A stretch of 64,000 bases of DNA from UBA6136 sp044351045. Lineage in GTDB: Bacteria; Pseudomonadota; Gammaproteobacteria; Methylococcales; Methylococcaceae. Location: assembly GCA_044351045.1 (NCBI GenBank), contig JBILGM010000001.1, positions 1 through 64,000 of the forward strand. The letters are read 5' to 3'. The notes beneath the pieces are model-generated. The model was given only the letters and a program-made list of their open reading frames with translations. It was not told the DNA's origin and searched no databases. Position numbers and translations under genes: made by a program. Position 1 is the stretch's first letter, and every line of letters starts with the position of its first letter. This document shows, piece after piece, positions 27,703 to 36,300 of the stretch.

Positions 27703-28470
27703 GTGTCGTCCTGAATGACCCACAACTACCGGGTGTCATCCTGAGGCCGTGATAACGGCTGAAGGATCTCAAGCCATGGGCACTGTGCGGGCCATGGTTG
27801 TGGGCTATGGGGTGCCGGTAGCGTGAGGTCCTTCGTTGCACTCAGGACGACACAGCGAGCTCAGGCCGACACAATGATTCATGTCATCCTGAACGACCAC
27901 CGGGAGTGAAGGATCTTAGGGTACGGACTCAGTGTCATCCTGAGGCCGTCATAGCGGCTGAAGGATCTCAAGCCATGGGCACTGTGCGGGCCATTGTTGT
28001 GGGCTATGGGGTGCCGGTCGCGTGAGGTCCTTCGTTGCACTCAGGACGACACAACGAGCTCAGGACGACACAATGATTCGTGTCATCCTAAACGACCGTC
28101 GGGAGTGAGGGATCTCTGGCGACGGACTCAGTGTCATCCTGAGGCCGTGTTAACGGCTGAAAGATCCCAAGCCACGGGCACTGTGCGGGCCCTGGTTGTG
28201 GGCTATGGGGTGCCGGTCGCCTGAGGTCCTTCGTTGCACTCAGGACGACACAGCGAGCTCAGGCCGACACAATGATTCGTATCATCCTGAACGACCAGCG
28301 GGAGTGAAGGATCTCTGGCTACGGACTCAGTGTCATCCTGAAGCCGTGTTAACGGCTGAAAGATCCCAAGCCATGGGCACTGTGCGGGCCATGGTTGTGG
28401 GCTATTGTGTGCCGGTAGCCTGAGGTCCTTCGTTGCACTCAGGACGACACAACGAGCTCAGCACGACACG
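27703..28470 (+). repeat. GA-mismatch palindromic repeats, cluster 3 (199-base tandem)
   Basis: A tandem array of nearly four units. The type I hairpin begins with GTC at 27828, 28027, 28226 and 28425, exactly 199 bases apart each time. Each unit runs: type II hairpin (CCGTGATAACGG centre), a spacer ending GGGCTATGGGGTGCCGGT, type I hairpin on the other strand, a short CGACACAA spacer, then type III hairpin (ACGACC / GGGAGT). Copies differ by scattered substitutions. Short frames inside it translate the repeats and are not genes. Confidence 0.9.
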
Positions 28471-28749
28471 GCGGGGTTCACCATACCCCCCCCCAGGCTT
28501 CAGCGCATCACAACCCCCAATCATCGCGCAGAATCGCCTCGGCCACGCTCAACCGGGTTGGAAATAGGGGAATTCCTCCCTACAGCGCCTTGTTGTAGTC
28601 TGGCAACTTTGTTGAAAGCGTGCAAAAAGGCCGCGCAAAAGCGGGTGCAAGCCACATTGGACGCGCCTTTGGGCGGGGGTCATGGCCGCCGCGGAAAGGC
28701 TGGGGAGAGGGGGGCTGACGATTTATTGTAGTTTTTTGGCAAATGACGC
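28471..28749. other. Intergenic stretch upstream of secreted-protein promoter
   Basis: These bases between the cluster 3 array and the predicted promoter contain a run of ten C (near 28485) and G-rich patches, but no gene, no repeat copy and no convincing hairpin that I can see. Confidence 0.35.
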
Positions 28750-28779
28750 TTGACAGCCTGCGTGTGGGTGGACTAACTT
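28750..28779 (+). promoter_or_regulatory. Predicted sigma70 promoter of secreted protein
   Basis: A perfect -35 TTGACA (28750-28755) is followed after 18 bases by TAACTT (28774-28779) as a weaker -10. The start codon is 188 bases further on, so the transcript would have a long 5' leader. The ribosome binding site GAGG lies just before the ATG. Recognised by eye only. Confidence 0.5.
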
Positions 28780-28967
28780 ATCCCCACGCTCTCTGAAATG
28801 CCGATGTCTGCCCCAGTTCGTCTGGGGTCGGCCAACGGATGACGGAGTGGGCGGGAAACGGGGGACAATCTACAGGCTCCTGCTCTTCCGGTGTTTTGGG
28901 TGGTGATATCCGCAAGGGTTGAGCCAGACATGACAAAGTATAACGTTCTTATCGATAAGAGGATTTT

Positions 28968-30296
28968 ATGAAAACTAACTTTAAAAAATTGGCTCTGATG
29001 GCGGGTGTTTCCGCTGCCATGGCCGGTGGCAGCATGTCTGCTCACGCAGTGATTCAGGCGGTACCGGCTCCGGCAGCACTGATTCCATTGTTCAATGGTT
29101 GTGTAAACAACTCAAACAACAGCCAGATCAATGGTGGATTAACCAACTATGTCCGCATCGAAACCCCTTCCTCAGTCGGGGTTGATTCAATCGTAAATCT
29201 GTTCGGTGGCCCCAATGGGAACGCTTCAACCGGTGCTATCCCGGCTTCCGGCGTGGCGACAGGTCTGGCTACTTCCACACCGAGCAACTCTACGGTGGCG
29301 ACCTCTAGGCTGCACTGGTACTTCATGAGTCCCAACAGCGACGAGATCATTAACTCCGCTTTCCCGGTATCAGCCAATGACGTGATCGAATTCACGAACT
29401 GCGCTATGCCAACCACCCAAATTAGCTCTGCGGGTTCAATGACGACAGTTGCAGTAGGGTCCCAATCCTCAGGTTATCTGGTCATTATCAATGATTCAGC
29501 CGCCTTGGGTGGCGCTCCGTTGTTCTCGTTCCAGGCTGATTCCTACAGGGTTAATACTGCTGGTCTCAATTCGTCGACCGTCTACGAGAACATTCCCGTC
29601 TATCCGTTGACGGATACCGCCGACAACGGTGCGGGTGCCCCGACGCTGGCTAACAACGTGATCGAAGACGTCTCCGGCATTGCTGGTGGCGCACCGTTTG
29701 GTACCGGCCCAGTGGTTTCTCCGCTGATGAGCGGTATCCGCTTGGGTGCGACCAATGCATCTGGCGCACCTTATGGCTGGTATCGCGTCATTGACTTCCC
29801 AGTTATCAACGGGAATGATACCTACGTAGTGTGGGCGGATCGTAATTCAACGACCAACGTGGTCAATGGTACGATTCAGACCACCCCGGCAATCTACGGT
29901 ACGACGCTGACCTATGACTGCAACGAAAACGTACTGTCTACCGGTCCGTTGAGCTTTGTAGATCAGCTTAACTTCCTGACTGTTGGTACCACCAACAGTA
30001 CTGCTCAGACTAGTACTGTTGCTAATTTCGACGCATACAGCAACTTGTTCCAGCCGATCGGAGCTACTACCGCTCAGTCCACTGGATGTAACATTGCTGT
30101 GTCTGGCATACCTACTGCACTCACTGGAACGAATACCAGCAGTGGTTTTGTTCGCTACTTTGCTCAGTCCAACCCCTACACGGGTGATCTGACGGGTGCG
30201 GCCTACCAGGCATCGGTCATCTTCAGACTGCGTAACAGCGCTTCTGAAGCGACCTACCAGTTCCCGGTTGACCGCGGTTTCTTCACCGCCAAGTAA
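28968..30296 (+). CDS. Secreted protein of unknown family
   Basis: A 442-residue exported protein with a clear signal peptide (MKTNFKKLALMAGVSAAMAG, cleavage after SAHA near residue 27). The mature protein is rich in N, S, T, G and V, very poor in lysine, and has four cysteines well spaced (in FNGCVNN, TNCAMPT, YDCNENV and STGCNI) that could form two disulfides. Composition suggests an all-beta extracellular or surface protein. I do not recognise the family. A strong promoter-like site, a good ribosome binding site (AGAGGA) and two hairpins after the stop suggest high expression. The genes that follow (lipoprotein, parvulin isomerase) may serve its export. Confidence 0.75.
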   Translation: MKTNFKKLALMAGVSAAMAGGSMSAHAVIQAVPAPAALIPLFNGCVNNSNNSQINGGLTNYVRIETPSSVGVDSIVNLFGGPNGNASTGAIPASGVATGLATSTPSNSTVATSRLHWYFMSPNSDEIINSAFPVSANDVIEFTNCAMPTTQISSAGSMTTVAVGSQSSGYLVIINDSAALGGAPLFSFQADSYRVNTAGLNSSTVYENIPVYPLTDTADNGAGAPTLANNVIEDVSGIAGGAPFGTGPVVSPLMSGIRLGATNASGAPYGWYRVIDFPVINGNDTYVVWADRNSTTNVVNGTIQTTPAIYGTTLTYDCNENVLSTGPLSFVDQLNFLTVGTTNSTAQTSTVANFDAYSNLFQPIGATTAQSTGCNIAVSGIPTALTGTNTSSGFVRYFAQSNPYTGDLTGAAYQASVIFRLRNSASEATYQFPVDRGFFTAK

Positions 30297-30310
30297 GTCG
30301 GTAATCGGTT

Positions 30311-30337
30311 ACCGGTCAGTACTCGGTACTGACCGGT
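30311..30337 (+). terminator. Hairpin after secreted-protein gene
   Basis: The inverted repeat ACCGGTCAGTAC / GTACTGACCGGT with a short TCG loop lies 15 bases after the stop codon. It has no T run, so it may protect the 3' end of the mRNA rather than stop transcription by itself. Confidence 0.6.
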
Positions 30338-30358
30338 TCGGTTAGATCGATTATCATG

Positions 30359-30389
30359 AAACGGCCCGCATGCGGGCCGTTTCTTTTTG
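30359..30389 (+). terminator. Rho-independent terminator
   Basis: A perfect stem AAACGGCCCGCA / TGCGGGCCGTTT followed by CTTTTT. It ends only 18 bases before the start codon of the next gene, leaving no room for a separate promoter, so that gene is likely reached by read-through. Confidence 0.9.
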
Positions 30390-30406
30390 TATCGCCAGCA
30401 ATAAAA

Positions 30407-31690
30407 ATGTCTCGATCGTTTTACCAAACAAAACCATCTAAATGGCGCTCTGCTGGAGGGCGCATAGCCATTGGGTCAGCCGTGTTTGCCCTCGGCGCAC
30501 TGCTCCTGTTGGGCTGTCAGGATCCCGATCAACCAGACACCCCGTCCGGGTTCGGACAACGCATTCCCTGGGTCGGTATGGCTTTCGATATCCTGGCGGC
30601 CGACCTTGATGGCGATAGTCGTCCGGACTTGACGGTCGTCGACCATGGCGGCAATCAAGCCCAGATTTTTTATCAGCAACCGCCCCGGCAGTTCACGGCG
30701 GGGCCAAGATTTGACGGCGTCGGCTTTCACCCCGGCAACCTGTTTCGCTGGCCGGGCGAGCCCGCCCGCTTCCTGCTGAGTGCCGAGGGGGACAACGCTA
30801 TTCGGGTGTTGTCGCCAGACAAAGCGGCGGGCTTCAAGGTGGAGTCCCAGCTGGAAGCAGTCAAGCCGCGCTATGGCAACCTGTTCCGTTGGCCAGGCTG
30901 GGGCGACAGCTTGGTCCTGTCCCCCTTTGACATGGACAGCCTGTTTCTGCTGAAGCGTTTCGATCCGGGCACGGGCAAGGCCGAGGAAACCCTGCAAATC
31001 GCGCTTGCCGAACAACCGCCGTCTGTCCTGTGGCCCGGGCCGCTGACAGTGACCGATATCGACCGGGATGGCAGTGACGACATCCTGTATGCCACACCCA
31101 TCACCCGTCAGGTGTTTGCGGTGCAGGCACCAAAAAATACCGAGTCAAAGAGCAAAAAAAAGGCGAAGGGAAAACCGAAGCCGAACCCCATCAAGCCGCG
31201 TCTGCTTGCCGAAAGTCCCGGTTGGGGCGGACCAACCCAGGTCCTGGCCGCTGATCTTGATCGCGATGGCGCGGATGACCTTCTGGTACCGGACGAAACC
31301 AAACCGGGCAAGATCAACGTGATTATGAACGATGGTCAGGGTCATTTTACGGTCACCCAGCCCTTGGATTCACCCAACGAGTTAGGGATTACCAAACTGC
31401 AAACCGCCATCGATCACGATGGTCAGCGCTATATCCTCGCCGCTGGGTTTGGGGTGATGGCCTTGCACCAAGTGCCTGAGCAGTGGCAAGTCAGTCAGCC
31501 CATGGTCTCCCGACATGTTCGCTGGAAGCGCGGCGACTATGCCACGGCGTTGGCCCTGCATGATCTGGACGGAGATGGCTGGCTGGATGCGGTGTTGGCC
31601 CGTCAGCAGGGTGGGGAATTGAGGGTTTTATATGGCCCGTTATGGGAAAATTTTAAGCAATGGTCCGACCCCTCGGTGGATCTGGATTAA
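30407..31690 (+). CDS. FG-GAP/VCBS repeat lipoprotein
   Basis: About 427 residues. A lipoprotein signal (FALGALLLLGCQD) is followed by a beta-propeller built of FG-GAP/VCBS repeats. At least four calcium-loop motifs are visible: DLDGDSRPDLTV, DIDRDGSDDILYA, DLDRDGADDLLVP and DLDGDGWLDAVLA. A lysine-rich insert (SKSKKKAKGKPKPNPIKP) breaks the middle. Such lipoproteins often bind other surface proteins or glycans. I take the ATG at 30407; the upstream in-frame ATG lies inside the terminator hairpin and is not a plausible start. The gene is followed by a parvulin isomerase, so an envelope assembly role is possible. Confidence 0.8.
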   Translation: MSRSFYQTKPSKWRSAGGRIAIGSAVFALGALLLLGCQDPDQPDTPSGFGQRIPWVGMAFDILAADLDGDSRPDLTVVDHGGNQAQIFYQQPPRQFTAGPRFDGVGFHPGNLFRWPGEPARFLLSAEGDNAIRVLSPDKAAGFKVESQLEAVKPRYGNLFRWPGWGDSLVLSPFDMDSLFLLKRFDPGTGKAEETLQIALAEQPPSVLWPGPLTVTDIDRDGSDDILYATPITRQVFAVQAPKNTESKSKKKAKGKPKPNPIKPRLLAESPGWGGPTQVLAADLDRDGADDLLVPDETKPGKINVIMNDGQGHFTVTQPLDSPNELGITKLQTAIDHDGQRYILAAGFGVMALHQVPEQWQVSQPMVSRHVRWKRGDYATALALHDLDGDGWLDAVLARQQGGELRVLYGPLWENFKQWSDPSVDLD

Positions 31691-31724
31691 TGACATCATT
31701 CGTTTGAACGAGAGGAAATTCACC

Positions 31725-32702
31725 ATGAAATTGACCCATCTGCGGGCTGGCGTCAGCCTTTTGAGTCTCTGTCTGCTGGCCGATGTAAGCTTGGCTGCTA
31801 AAGCCCCGGCCAAAACCAACGAGGCAAAACAGCCGCCGGCAGCCGAGGCGGCAAAACCGGTTGACTACAGCAAGCTGCCGGCGCTGGAACAGCCGTTGAT
31901 TCTGGTGGATGGTTTTAGCATCAACAGTCAGGACTACCTGAATTTCCTGCAGAACAACCCCACCATCATGAGCCGGGCGGCCAATACGGAAACCGGCAAG
32001 ACAGAGGCCATCCGGGAATTGACACGGACTTATCTGCTGCGCAAGGCAATGTATGACCAAAAATTGCTGAACAAGGATGACAAGGAGCCGCCGACGCCCA
32101 ATATGATTGCCGCCGCTTATGAAAAGTTGGCCAAACAGCATTTCCCGGCACCGCCGGCCCCGGACGAGAAAACCGCCTATGCCTATTATCAGGCTCATCA
32201 GGACAACTATGGCATTCCTGGCAATTACCGGCTGAACCAGATTCTGATCAAAACGCCCACTAATCCTGATCCTGCCGTACTGAAGGCGGCCGAGGAGCGG
32301 GCCCAGGCCGCCCTGAAGCGCCTGACGGCGGGTGAGGCATTCAGTGCGGTGGCTAGCGAGCTGACCGAGAGCACCATTGGCAAGCTGACGGGGGGGGATA
32401 TCGGGTATGTCGATCCGGCCGAGCAGCCCTGGCTGAAAGAGTCGCTGCTGAAAATGAAAGTGGGTGATCGGGTGGGCCCGATCAAGAGCCCGGAAGGGGT
32501 GGTGGTGCTGGAGTTGACCGACATCCGACCCGCGCTGATCTCGCCCTACGGCAATGTGCGCGACAAGGTCATCAAGGACTATCGCGACGAGCAGCAAAAG
32601 AAGGTCCGCGATGCGTATGTGCTGGAGCTAGCCAAGGGCGTCAAGATCGAAGTCGCTGCCCCCAGTATCCAGTCATTGTTCCCTAACGGGGTCTTGCCAT
32701 GA
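31725..32702 (+). CDS. Parvulin-type peptidyl-prolyl isomerase
   Basis: A periplasmic PpiC/SurA-type isomerase of 325 residues with a signal peptide (LSLCLLADVSLAA). The N-terminal helical chaperone part spans about 45-165. The parvulin domain (about 170-265) begins GNYRLNQILIKT, continues with GEAFSAVASELTES and GGDIGYVDPAEQPW, and ends VGDRVGPIKSPEGVVVLEL. The start at 31725 has the ribosome binding site GAGAGGA, which decides against the longer frame. It lies 34 bases after the FG-GAP lipoprotein and overlaps the next gene by four bases. It probably helps fold an exported protein, perhaps the abundant secreted one upstream. Confidence 0.88.
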   Translation: MKLTHLRAGVSLLSLCLLADVSLAAKAPAKTNEAKQPPAAEAAKPVDYSKLPALEQPLILVDGFSINSQDYLNFLQNNPTIMSRAANTETGKTEAIRELTRTYLLRKAMYDQKLLNKDDKEPPTPNMIAAAYEKLAKQHFPAPPAPDEKTAYAYYQAHQDNYGIPGNYRLNQILIKTPTNPDPAVLKAAEERAQAALKRLTAGEAFSAVASELTESTIGKLTGGDIGYVDPAEQPWLKESLLKMKVGDRVGPIKSPEGVVVLELTDIRPALISPYGNVRDKVIKDYRDEQQKKVRDAYVLELAKGVKIEVAAPSIQSLFPNGVLP

Positions 32703-33205
32703 GCTTGAAACAGCACTGGAAGTGGCTGGCGATTGGTGCGCTGCTGCTCGCGGCGGGTTATGCCGGGTTTGACTTCCAGAATCGGCACAGTGAGGCCACC
32801 CTGCTGGCCCGTGCCCATCAGTATTGGGAGGCCCGCCGATTGAACGATTACCTGACCGCCTATGAGCTGGAAGCCGAAACCGCCAATGGCCAACTGGCGC
32901 CGGATGAAGTGGAGACGCGGCCGGAATGGGGTCAGCGCCTGTACAGCTACAAACTCGGGTCCGTGGATTATTACAATGGCCATGCGGAAATTGAATTGAC
33001 GACCGAGTACCTTATTCGTGAATTGTCCAAACCCGCGGGTGGGGGGACGGCTAAAGACTTGTGGACCTTCATCAAGGGCCAGTGGTATCACGGCGCGCCG
33101 GAAAAAGGCGGCGCCGGAATCCGCAAGCCGGGCTCTGCCCAACCCCTGCCACCTGCTAACCCGACTGAACCCGCCCCGGCGCCCGCGCCCGCGCCCGCGC
33201 AGTAA
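32699..33205 (+). CDS. Small membrane-anchored protein
   Basis: A 168-residue protein with an N-terminal membrane helix (about 9-24, WLAIGALLLAAGYAGF), a charged soluble domain (about 30-145) and a proline-alanine tail (PTEPAPAPAPAPAQ). The soluble part contains YYNGHAEIELTTEYLIRE and DLWTFIKGQWYHG, like small NTF2-like folds, but I do not recognise the family. The ATG overlaps the isomerase stop (ATGA), so expression is tied to that gene. It ends the likely operon that starts with the FG-GAP lipoprotein. A repeat cluster follows at once. Confidence 0.65.
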   Translation: MSLKQHWKWLAIGALLLAAGYAGFDFQNRHSEATLLARAHQYWEARRLNDYLTAYELEAETANGQLAPDEVETRPEWGQRLYSYKLGSVDYYNGHAEIELTTEYLIRELSKPAGGGTAKDLWTFIKGQWYHGAPEKGGAGIRKPGSAQPLPPANPTEPAPAPAPAPAQ

Positions 33206-33230
33206 GGGTGTGGGGGAGGGTTGGCGTTTT

Positions 33231-33640
33231 GTGCTGGTCGCTTGGGGTCCTTCGTTGCACTCAGGACGACACGGTGATGGGTGTCATCCTTCGCGGGGCT
33301 TAGGCCGACCGGGTGGGTCAGGGCTGCCAATGGGTGTCATCCTGAACGACCCGCGGGAGTGAAGGATCTCATGCTATGGCCCCCTGCAGGCCATGGTGGC
33401 GGGTTATTGGGTGCTGATAGCCTGAGGTCCTTCGTTGCACTCAGGACGACACGGTGATTCGTGTCATCCCTTGCGGGGCTTAGGCCGACCGGGTGGGTCA
33501 GGGCTGCCAATGGGTGTCATCCTGAACGACCCGCGGGAGTGAAGGATCTCAGGCTATGGCCCCCTGCAGGCCATGGTGGCGGGTTATTGGGTGCTGATAG
33601 CCTGAGGTCCTTCGTTGCACTCAGGACGACACGGTGATGG
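33231..33640 (+). repeat. GA-mismatch palindromic repeats, cluster 4 (180-base tandem)
   Basis: Two almost identical 180-base units plus the start of a third. The type I hairpin begins with GTC at 33247, 33427 and 33607. Only types I and III occur; type II is absent. The copies differ at just a few positions, so this array is younger than cluster 3. It fills the gap before the GIY-YIG gene. Confidence 0.9.
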
Positions 33641-33707
33641 TCTAATCCGCCTGCGCGGTCACCGGGGCGAATCATAGGCAAAAGACATCAATCCGGCTGA
33701 TTCACTC

Positions 33708-34001
33708 ATGCAAGACCGGCAATATGACGTTTACATGATGACCAACCAGAGCAATCGGGTGCTCTATACCGGCATCACCAATGATCTTGGTCGGCGCGTG
33801 TATGAGCACCAGCATAAGCTCTGCAAGGGGTTCACGGCCAAATATAATGTTGAGAAGCTGGTGTTCTTTGAGGTCACTTCGGATGTTGAATCCGCCATTA
33901 CCCGAGAGAAGCAAATCAAGGGCTGGGTGCGTGCAAAAAAGAATGCGCTGGTGGGATCGATGAATCCTGATTGGCGTGATTTGAGCGTCGATTTCATGTA
34001 G
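33708..34001 (+). CDS. GIY-YIG nuclease-domain protein
   Basis: A 97-residue single-domain protein of the YhbQ-like GIY-YIG endonuclease superfamily. The two strand motifs are VYMMTN (residues 8-13) and LYTGITNDLGRR (19-30), with the catalytic arginine at 29 or 30. A central FTAKYNVEKLVFFE and the metal-binding glutamate in ITREKQIKGW (E67) follow, and the protein ends NPDWRDLSVDFM. Copies of the palindromic repeat lie 70 bases upstream (cluster 4) and 27 bases downstream (cluster 5), in the same orientation, as if the gene sits within an array. Members of this family have no settled function. I infer a possible role in spreading or processing the repeats. Confidence 0.88.
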   Translation: MQDRQYDVYMMTNQSNRVLYTGITNDLGRRVYEHQHKLCKGFTAKYNVEKLVFFEVTSDVESAITREKQIKGWVRAKKNALVGSMNPDWRDLSVDFM

Positions 34002-34027
34002 GCGAGTGGTATTGGGCTTGGGGTTTT

Positions 34028-34170
34028 GTGCCGGTCGCTTGGGGTCCTTCGTTTCACTCAGGACGACACAGTGATTTGTGTCATTCTTCGCTGCACTCAG
34101 TACGATACGTTGGGTCAGTGCTGCTATTGGGTGTCATCCTGAACGACCTGCGGGAGTGAAGGATCTCAGG
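34028..34170 (+). repeat. GA-mismatch palindromic repeats, cluster 5
   Basis: One unit with a type I hairpin at 34044 (loop GAA, as in CGTTTCACTC on this strand) and a type III hairpin near 34137-34166. It directly follows the GIY-YIG gene and continues the array in the same orientation as cluster 4. It ends 58 bases before the ABC permease start. Confidence 0.85.
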
Positions 34171-34227
34171 TTAGGGGCACCCAGCAGGCGGCTGTGTTTG
34201 GGCGCTGGTTTTACTGGAATAACGATA

Positions 34228-35037
34228 ATGGCGGCTTCGATGGGTGCTTTCAGGGGATTTTTGGCTGCTTACTGGGGGCCGCTGAAGCATCTGGTGGTTT
34301 ACCGCGACTTGTTCCTTCGCTTGATCCGGCGCGACATCATCAGCCGAACCAGCGGGACGTTGCTGGGGGCGGCGTGGTTAATCATTCAGCCCGGTCTGCA
34401 GGTGCTGGCCTTCTGGTTTCTGCTGGATTTTGTCCTCAAGGTCCGGTCTCCCGGAAGGGTGGCTTTCCTCGATTACTTTCTGGTGGCCATGTTGCCGTGG
34501 CTGTTCATCAGCGACACGCTGACGCGTTCTCTCGGTGTGCTGAGTGAGTTTAGTAGCCTCTATCAGCGCACTATCTTTCCTGTGGCTGTGTTGCCGCTGA
34601 TCCCGTTGGGGATGTCTTTGCTGGTCTATGGCCCGGTTTACGCGGTGGTGTGCGGTGTGCTGATCGGACCGGGGGCGGCGGCCCAGGGGGTTGCGGTTTT
34701 GGGACTGATGGCTCTGTGGCTGTTGCCCTGGGTCTATCTATTGGCCATCGTCGGTCTGTTTTTCAAGGAATCGCGTCAGTTGGTCCCCTTTCTGCTGACC
34801 ATGGTGATGTATGTGACGCCTATCCTCTACCAGCCGGCGGCTTTGCCGGATTCGGTCCAGACGTTGTTGGCCTGGAACGTGGTAGCGGATGGGGTGGCGC
34901 TGATCGAGGGCTGGCTGTTTGATTCGCCGGTGACCCCGCGCAATGGTTGGCAGCCAGTGCTGCTGTGGCTGGTGACGATGCCGCTGTCCTGGTGGCTGTT
35001 CCGCCGCGCCGAGCCGCATTTGCGGGAGGCATTATGA
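34228..35037 (+). CDS. wzm: ABC-2 type polysaccharide exporter permease
   Basis: The membrane subunit of an O-polysaccharide or lipid-linked glycan exporter, about 269 residues with six hydrophobic segments. The N-terminal RDLFLRLIRRDIISRTSGT, the amphipathic entry, and LLGAAWLIIQPGLQVLAFW are typical of Wzm/TagG-like permeases. The C-terminal MVMYVTPILYQPAALPDSVQ is also conserved. The ATG at 34228 is used; the upstream in-frame codons lie in the repeat hairpins. Its stop overlaps the start of the ATPase gene (ATGA), so both are made together. Confidence 0.88.
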   Translation: MAASMGAFRGFLAAYWGPLKHLVVYRDLFLRLIRRDIISRTSGTLLGAAWLIIQPGLQVLAFWFLLDFVLKVRSPGRVAFLDYFLVAMLPWLFISDTLTRSLGVLSEFSSLYQRTIFPVAVLPLIPLGMSLLVYGPVYAVVCGVLIGPGAAAQGVAVLGLMALWLLPWVYLLAIVGLFFKESRQLVPFLLTMVMYVTPILYQPAALPDSVQTLLAWNVVADGVALIEGWLFDSPVTPRNGWQPVLLWLVTMPLSWWLFRRAEPHLREAL

Positions 35038-36281
35038 ATCCGGTCATTTGCCTGGAGGGTGTGGGCAAAACCTACCGAACCTATGCGCATGCGAGAGACC
35101 GCTTTTGGGAGTTGCTGACCAGCCGACCGCGCTACCGGGAGACGGTCGCTTTGCAGGCGCTCGATCTGCGAGTCGATCCGGGTGAGGTGGTGGGGATCAT
35201 TGGCATGAATGGCGCCGGCAAAAGCACGTTGCTCAAGCTGATTGCCGGGACCTTGCCGCCTGATCAGGGTGACATTCGGGTGGCGGGTCCGGTGTGTGCC
35301 CTGCTGGAGCTGGGGGCGGGTTTTCATCCCGACATGTCGGGGCGCGACAATATTTTCCTGGGGGCGGCGGTGGCCGGCATGCCGGCGGCCCGGATAAAAG
35401 CACAGGTGGATGAGATCATCGAGTTTGCCGGTCTTAGAAAGTCGATCGATCAGCCGGTGAAAACCTATTCGTCAGGCATGATGATGCGCCTGGCTTTTTC
35501 GGTGGCGACGGCGGTGGATCCGGATTTGTTGATTCTGGATGAAACCTTGTCGGTGGGGGATGGGGCTTTTGCGCGCAAATCCTTCCAGCGCATCATGCAA
35601 TTCAAGGAGGCGGGGAAGACCATTCTTTTCTGCTCGCATTCGATGTACCAGATTCAGGCGATCTGCAGCCGGGCGATCTGGATCGATCAGGGTGAAATGA
35701 GAATGGACGGTGATCCTGGCCCCGTGGTGGCCGCCTACAATGATTATCTGGGGCTGTATGAACAGGCGACGATGGCTGATGCGAAGGCCAATGTCGCGGC
35801 TGCCCCCGCCGGCGCAGCGGCAGATTCAGCGGTTCAGCCTGTCGTCAGCGCGCGACTGCTCAAGGTGTCTGTGCGCGCCGGCGCGTTTTCGGGTCTTAAG
35901 CTGCCGCTGACCAGTGGCACGGTGGATGTGTCGGTGGGGGTCAGTTTTCAGTCGGATCCTGCGCTGAAGCCGCCCAGTGTGGGGGTGACCATCACGGCAT
36001 CCAGCGGAGTGCCGGTGACGAGCGCCGGGACGCATGTGGACGGGATGCGGGTTGAGCGTTGCTCAGACGGTCGCGGCGAGGTCGAGCTGACATTTCCCAG
36101 GCTGCCTTTGTTGCAGGGGAGTTACTGGGTGAACGTGTTTTTGCTCTGCGATCGGGGGCTGCAGCTTTATGACAAGGCGCAGTTGGTGTCCGAGTTGGAG
36201 GTCACCCAGAATACGCTGGAGATGGGTGTGGTGACCTTGCCCCATCACTGGTCTGGCGTGGGGCCGGCGGATCAATCTTGA
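35034..36281 (+). CDS. wzt: ABC exporter ATPase with C-terminal glycan-binding domain
   Basis: The ATPase subunit of the polysaccharide exporter, 415 residues. The nucleotide-binding domain has Walker A GMNGAGKST (57-65), the signature YSSGMMMRLAFSVA and Walker B LLILDETLSVGD. A linker rich in alanine (about 255-270) leads to a C-terminal domain (about 275-405) like the Wzt_C carbohydrate-binding module, which recognises the terminal modification of the finished O-antigen chain. The sulfotransferase and acyltransferase downstream could provide such end groups. The ATG overlaps the permease stop. Confidence 0.9.
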   Translation: MNPVICLEGVGKTYRTYAHARDRFWELLTSRPRYRETVALQALDLRVDPGEVVGIIGMNGAGKSTLLKLIAGTLPPDQGDIRVAGPVCALLELGAGFHPDMSGRDNIFLGAAVAGMPAARIKAQVDEIIEFAGLRKSIDQPVKTYSSGMMMRLAFSVATAVDPDLLILDETLSVGDGAFARKSFQRIMQFKEAGKTILFCSHSMYQIQAICSRAIWIDQGEMRMDGDPGPVVAAYNDYLGLYEQATMADAKANVAAAPAGAAADSAVQPVVSARLLKVSVRAGAFSGLKLPLTSGTVDVSVGVSFQSDPALKPPSVGVTITASSGVPVTSAGTHVDGMRVERCSDGRGEVELTFPRLPLLQGSYWVNVFLLCDRGLQLYDKAQLVSELEVTQNTLEMGVVTLPHHWSGVGPADQS

Positions 36282-36300
36282 GGTGGAGCATAGGGCTTTG

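Noticed and set aside
27703..28470. CRISPR array
   Set aside because: The period of 199 bases, repeats divided into three different hairpins, repeated (not unique) spacers and the lack of cas genes exclude it.
27994..28731. Short frames inside repeat cluster 3 (peptides such as SSGRHNDSCHPKRP)
   Set aside because: They translate the palindromic repeats, recur with each unit and have no ribosome sites. Similar spurious peptides containing CHPERPAGVKDL arise wherever this repeat family occurs.
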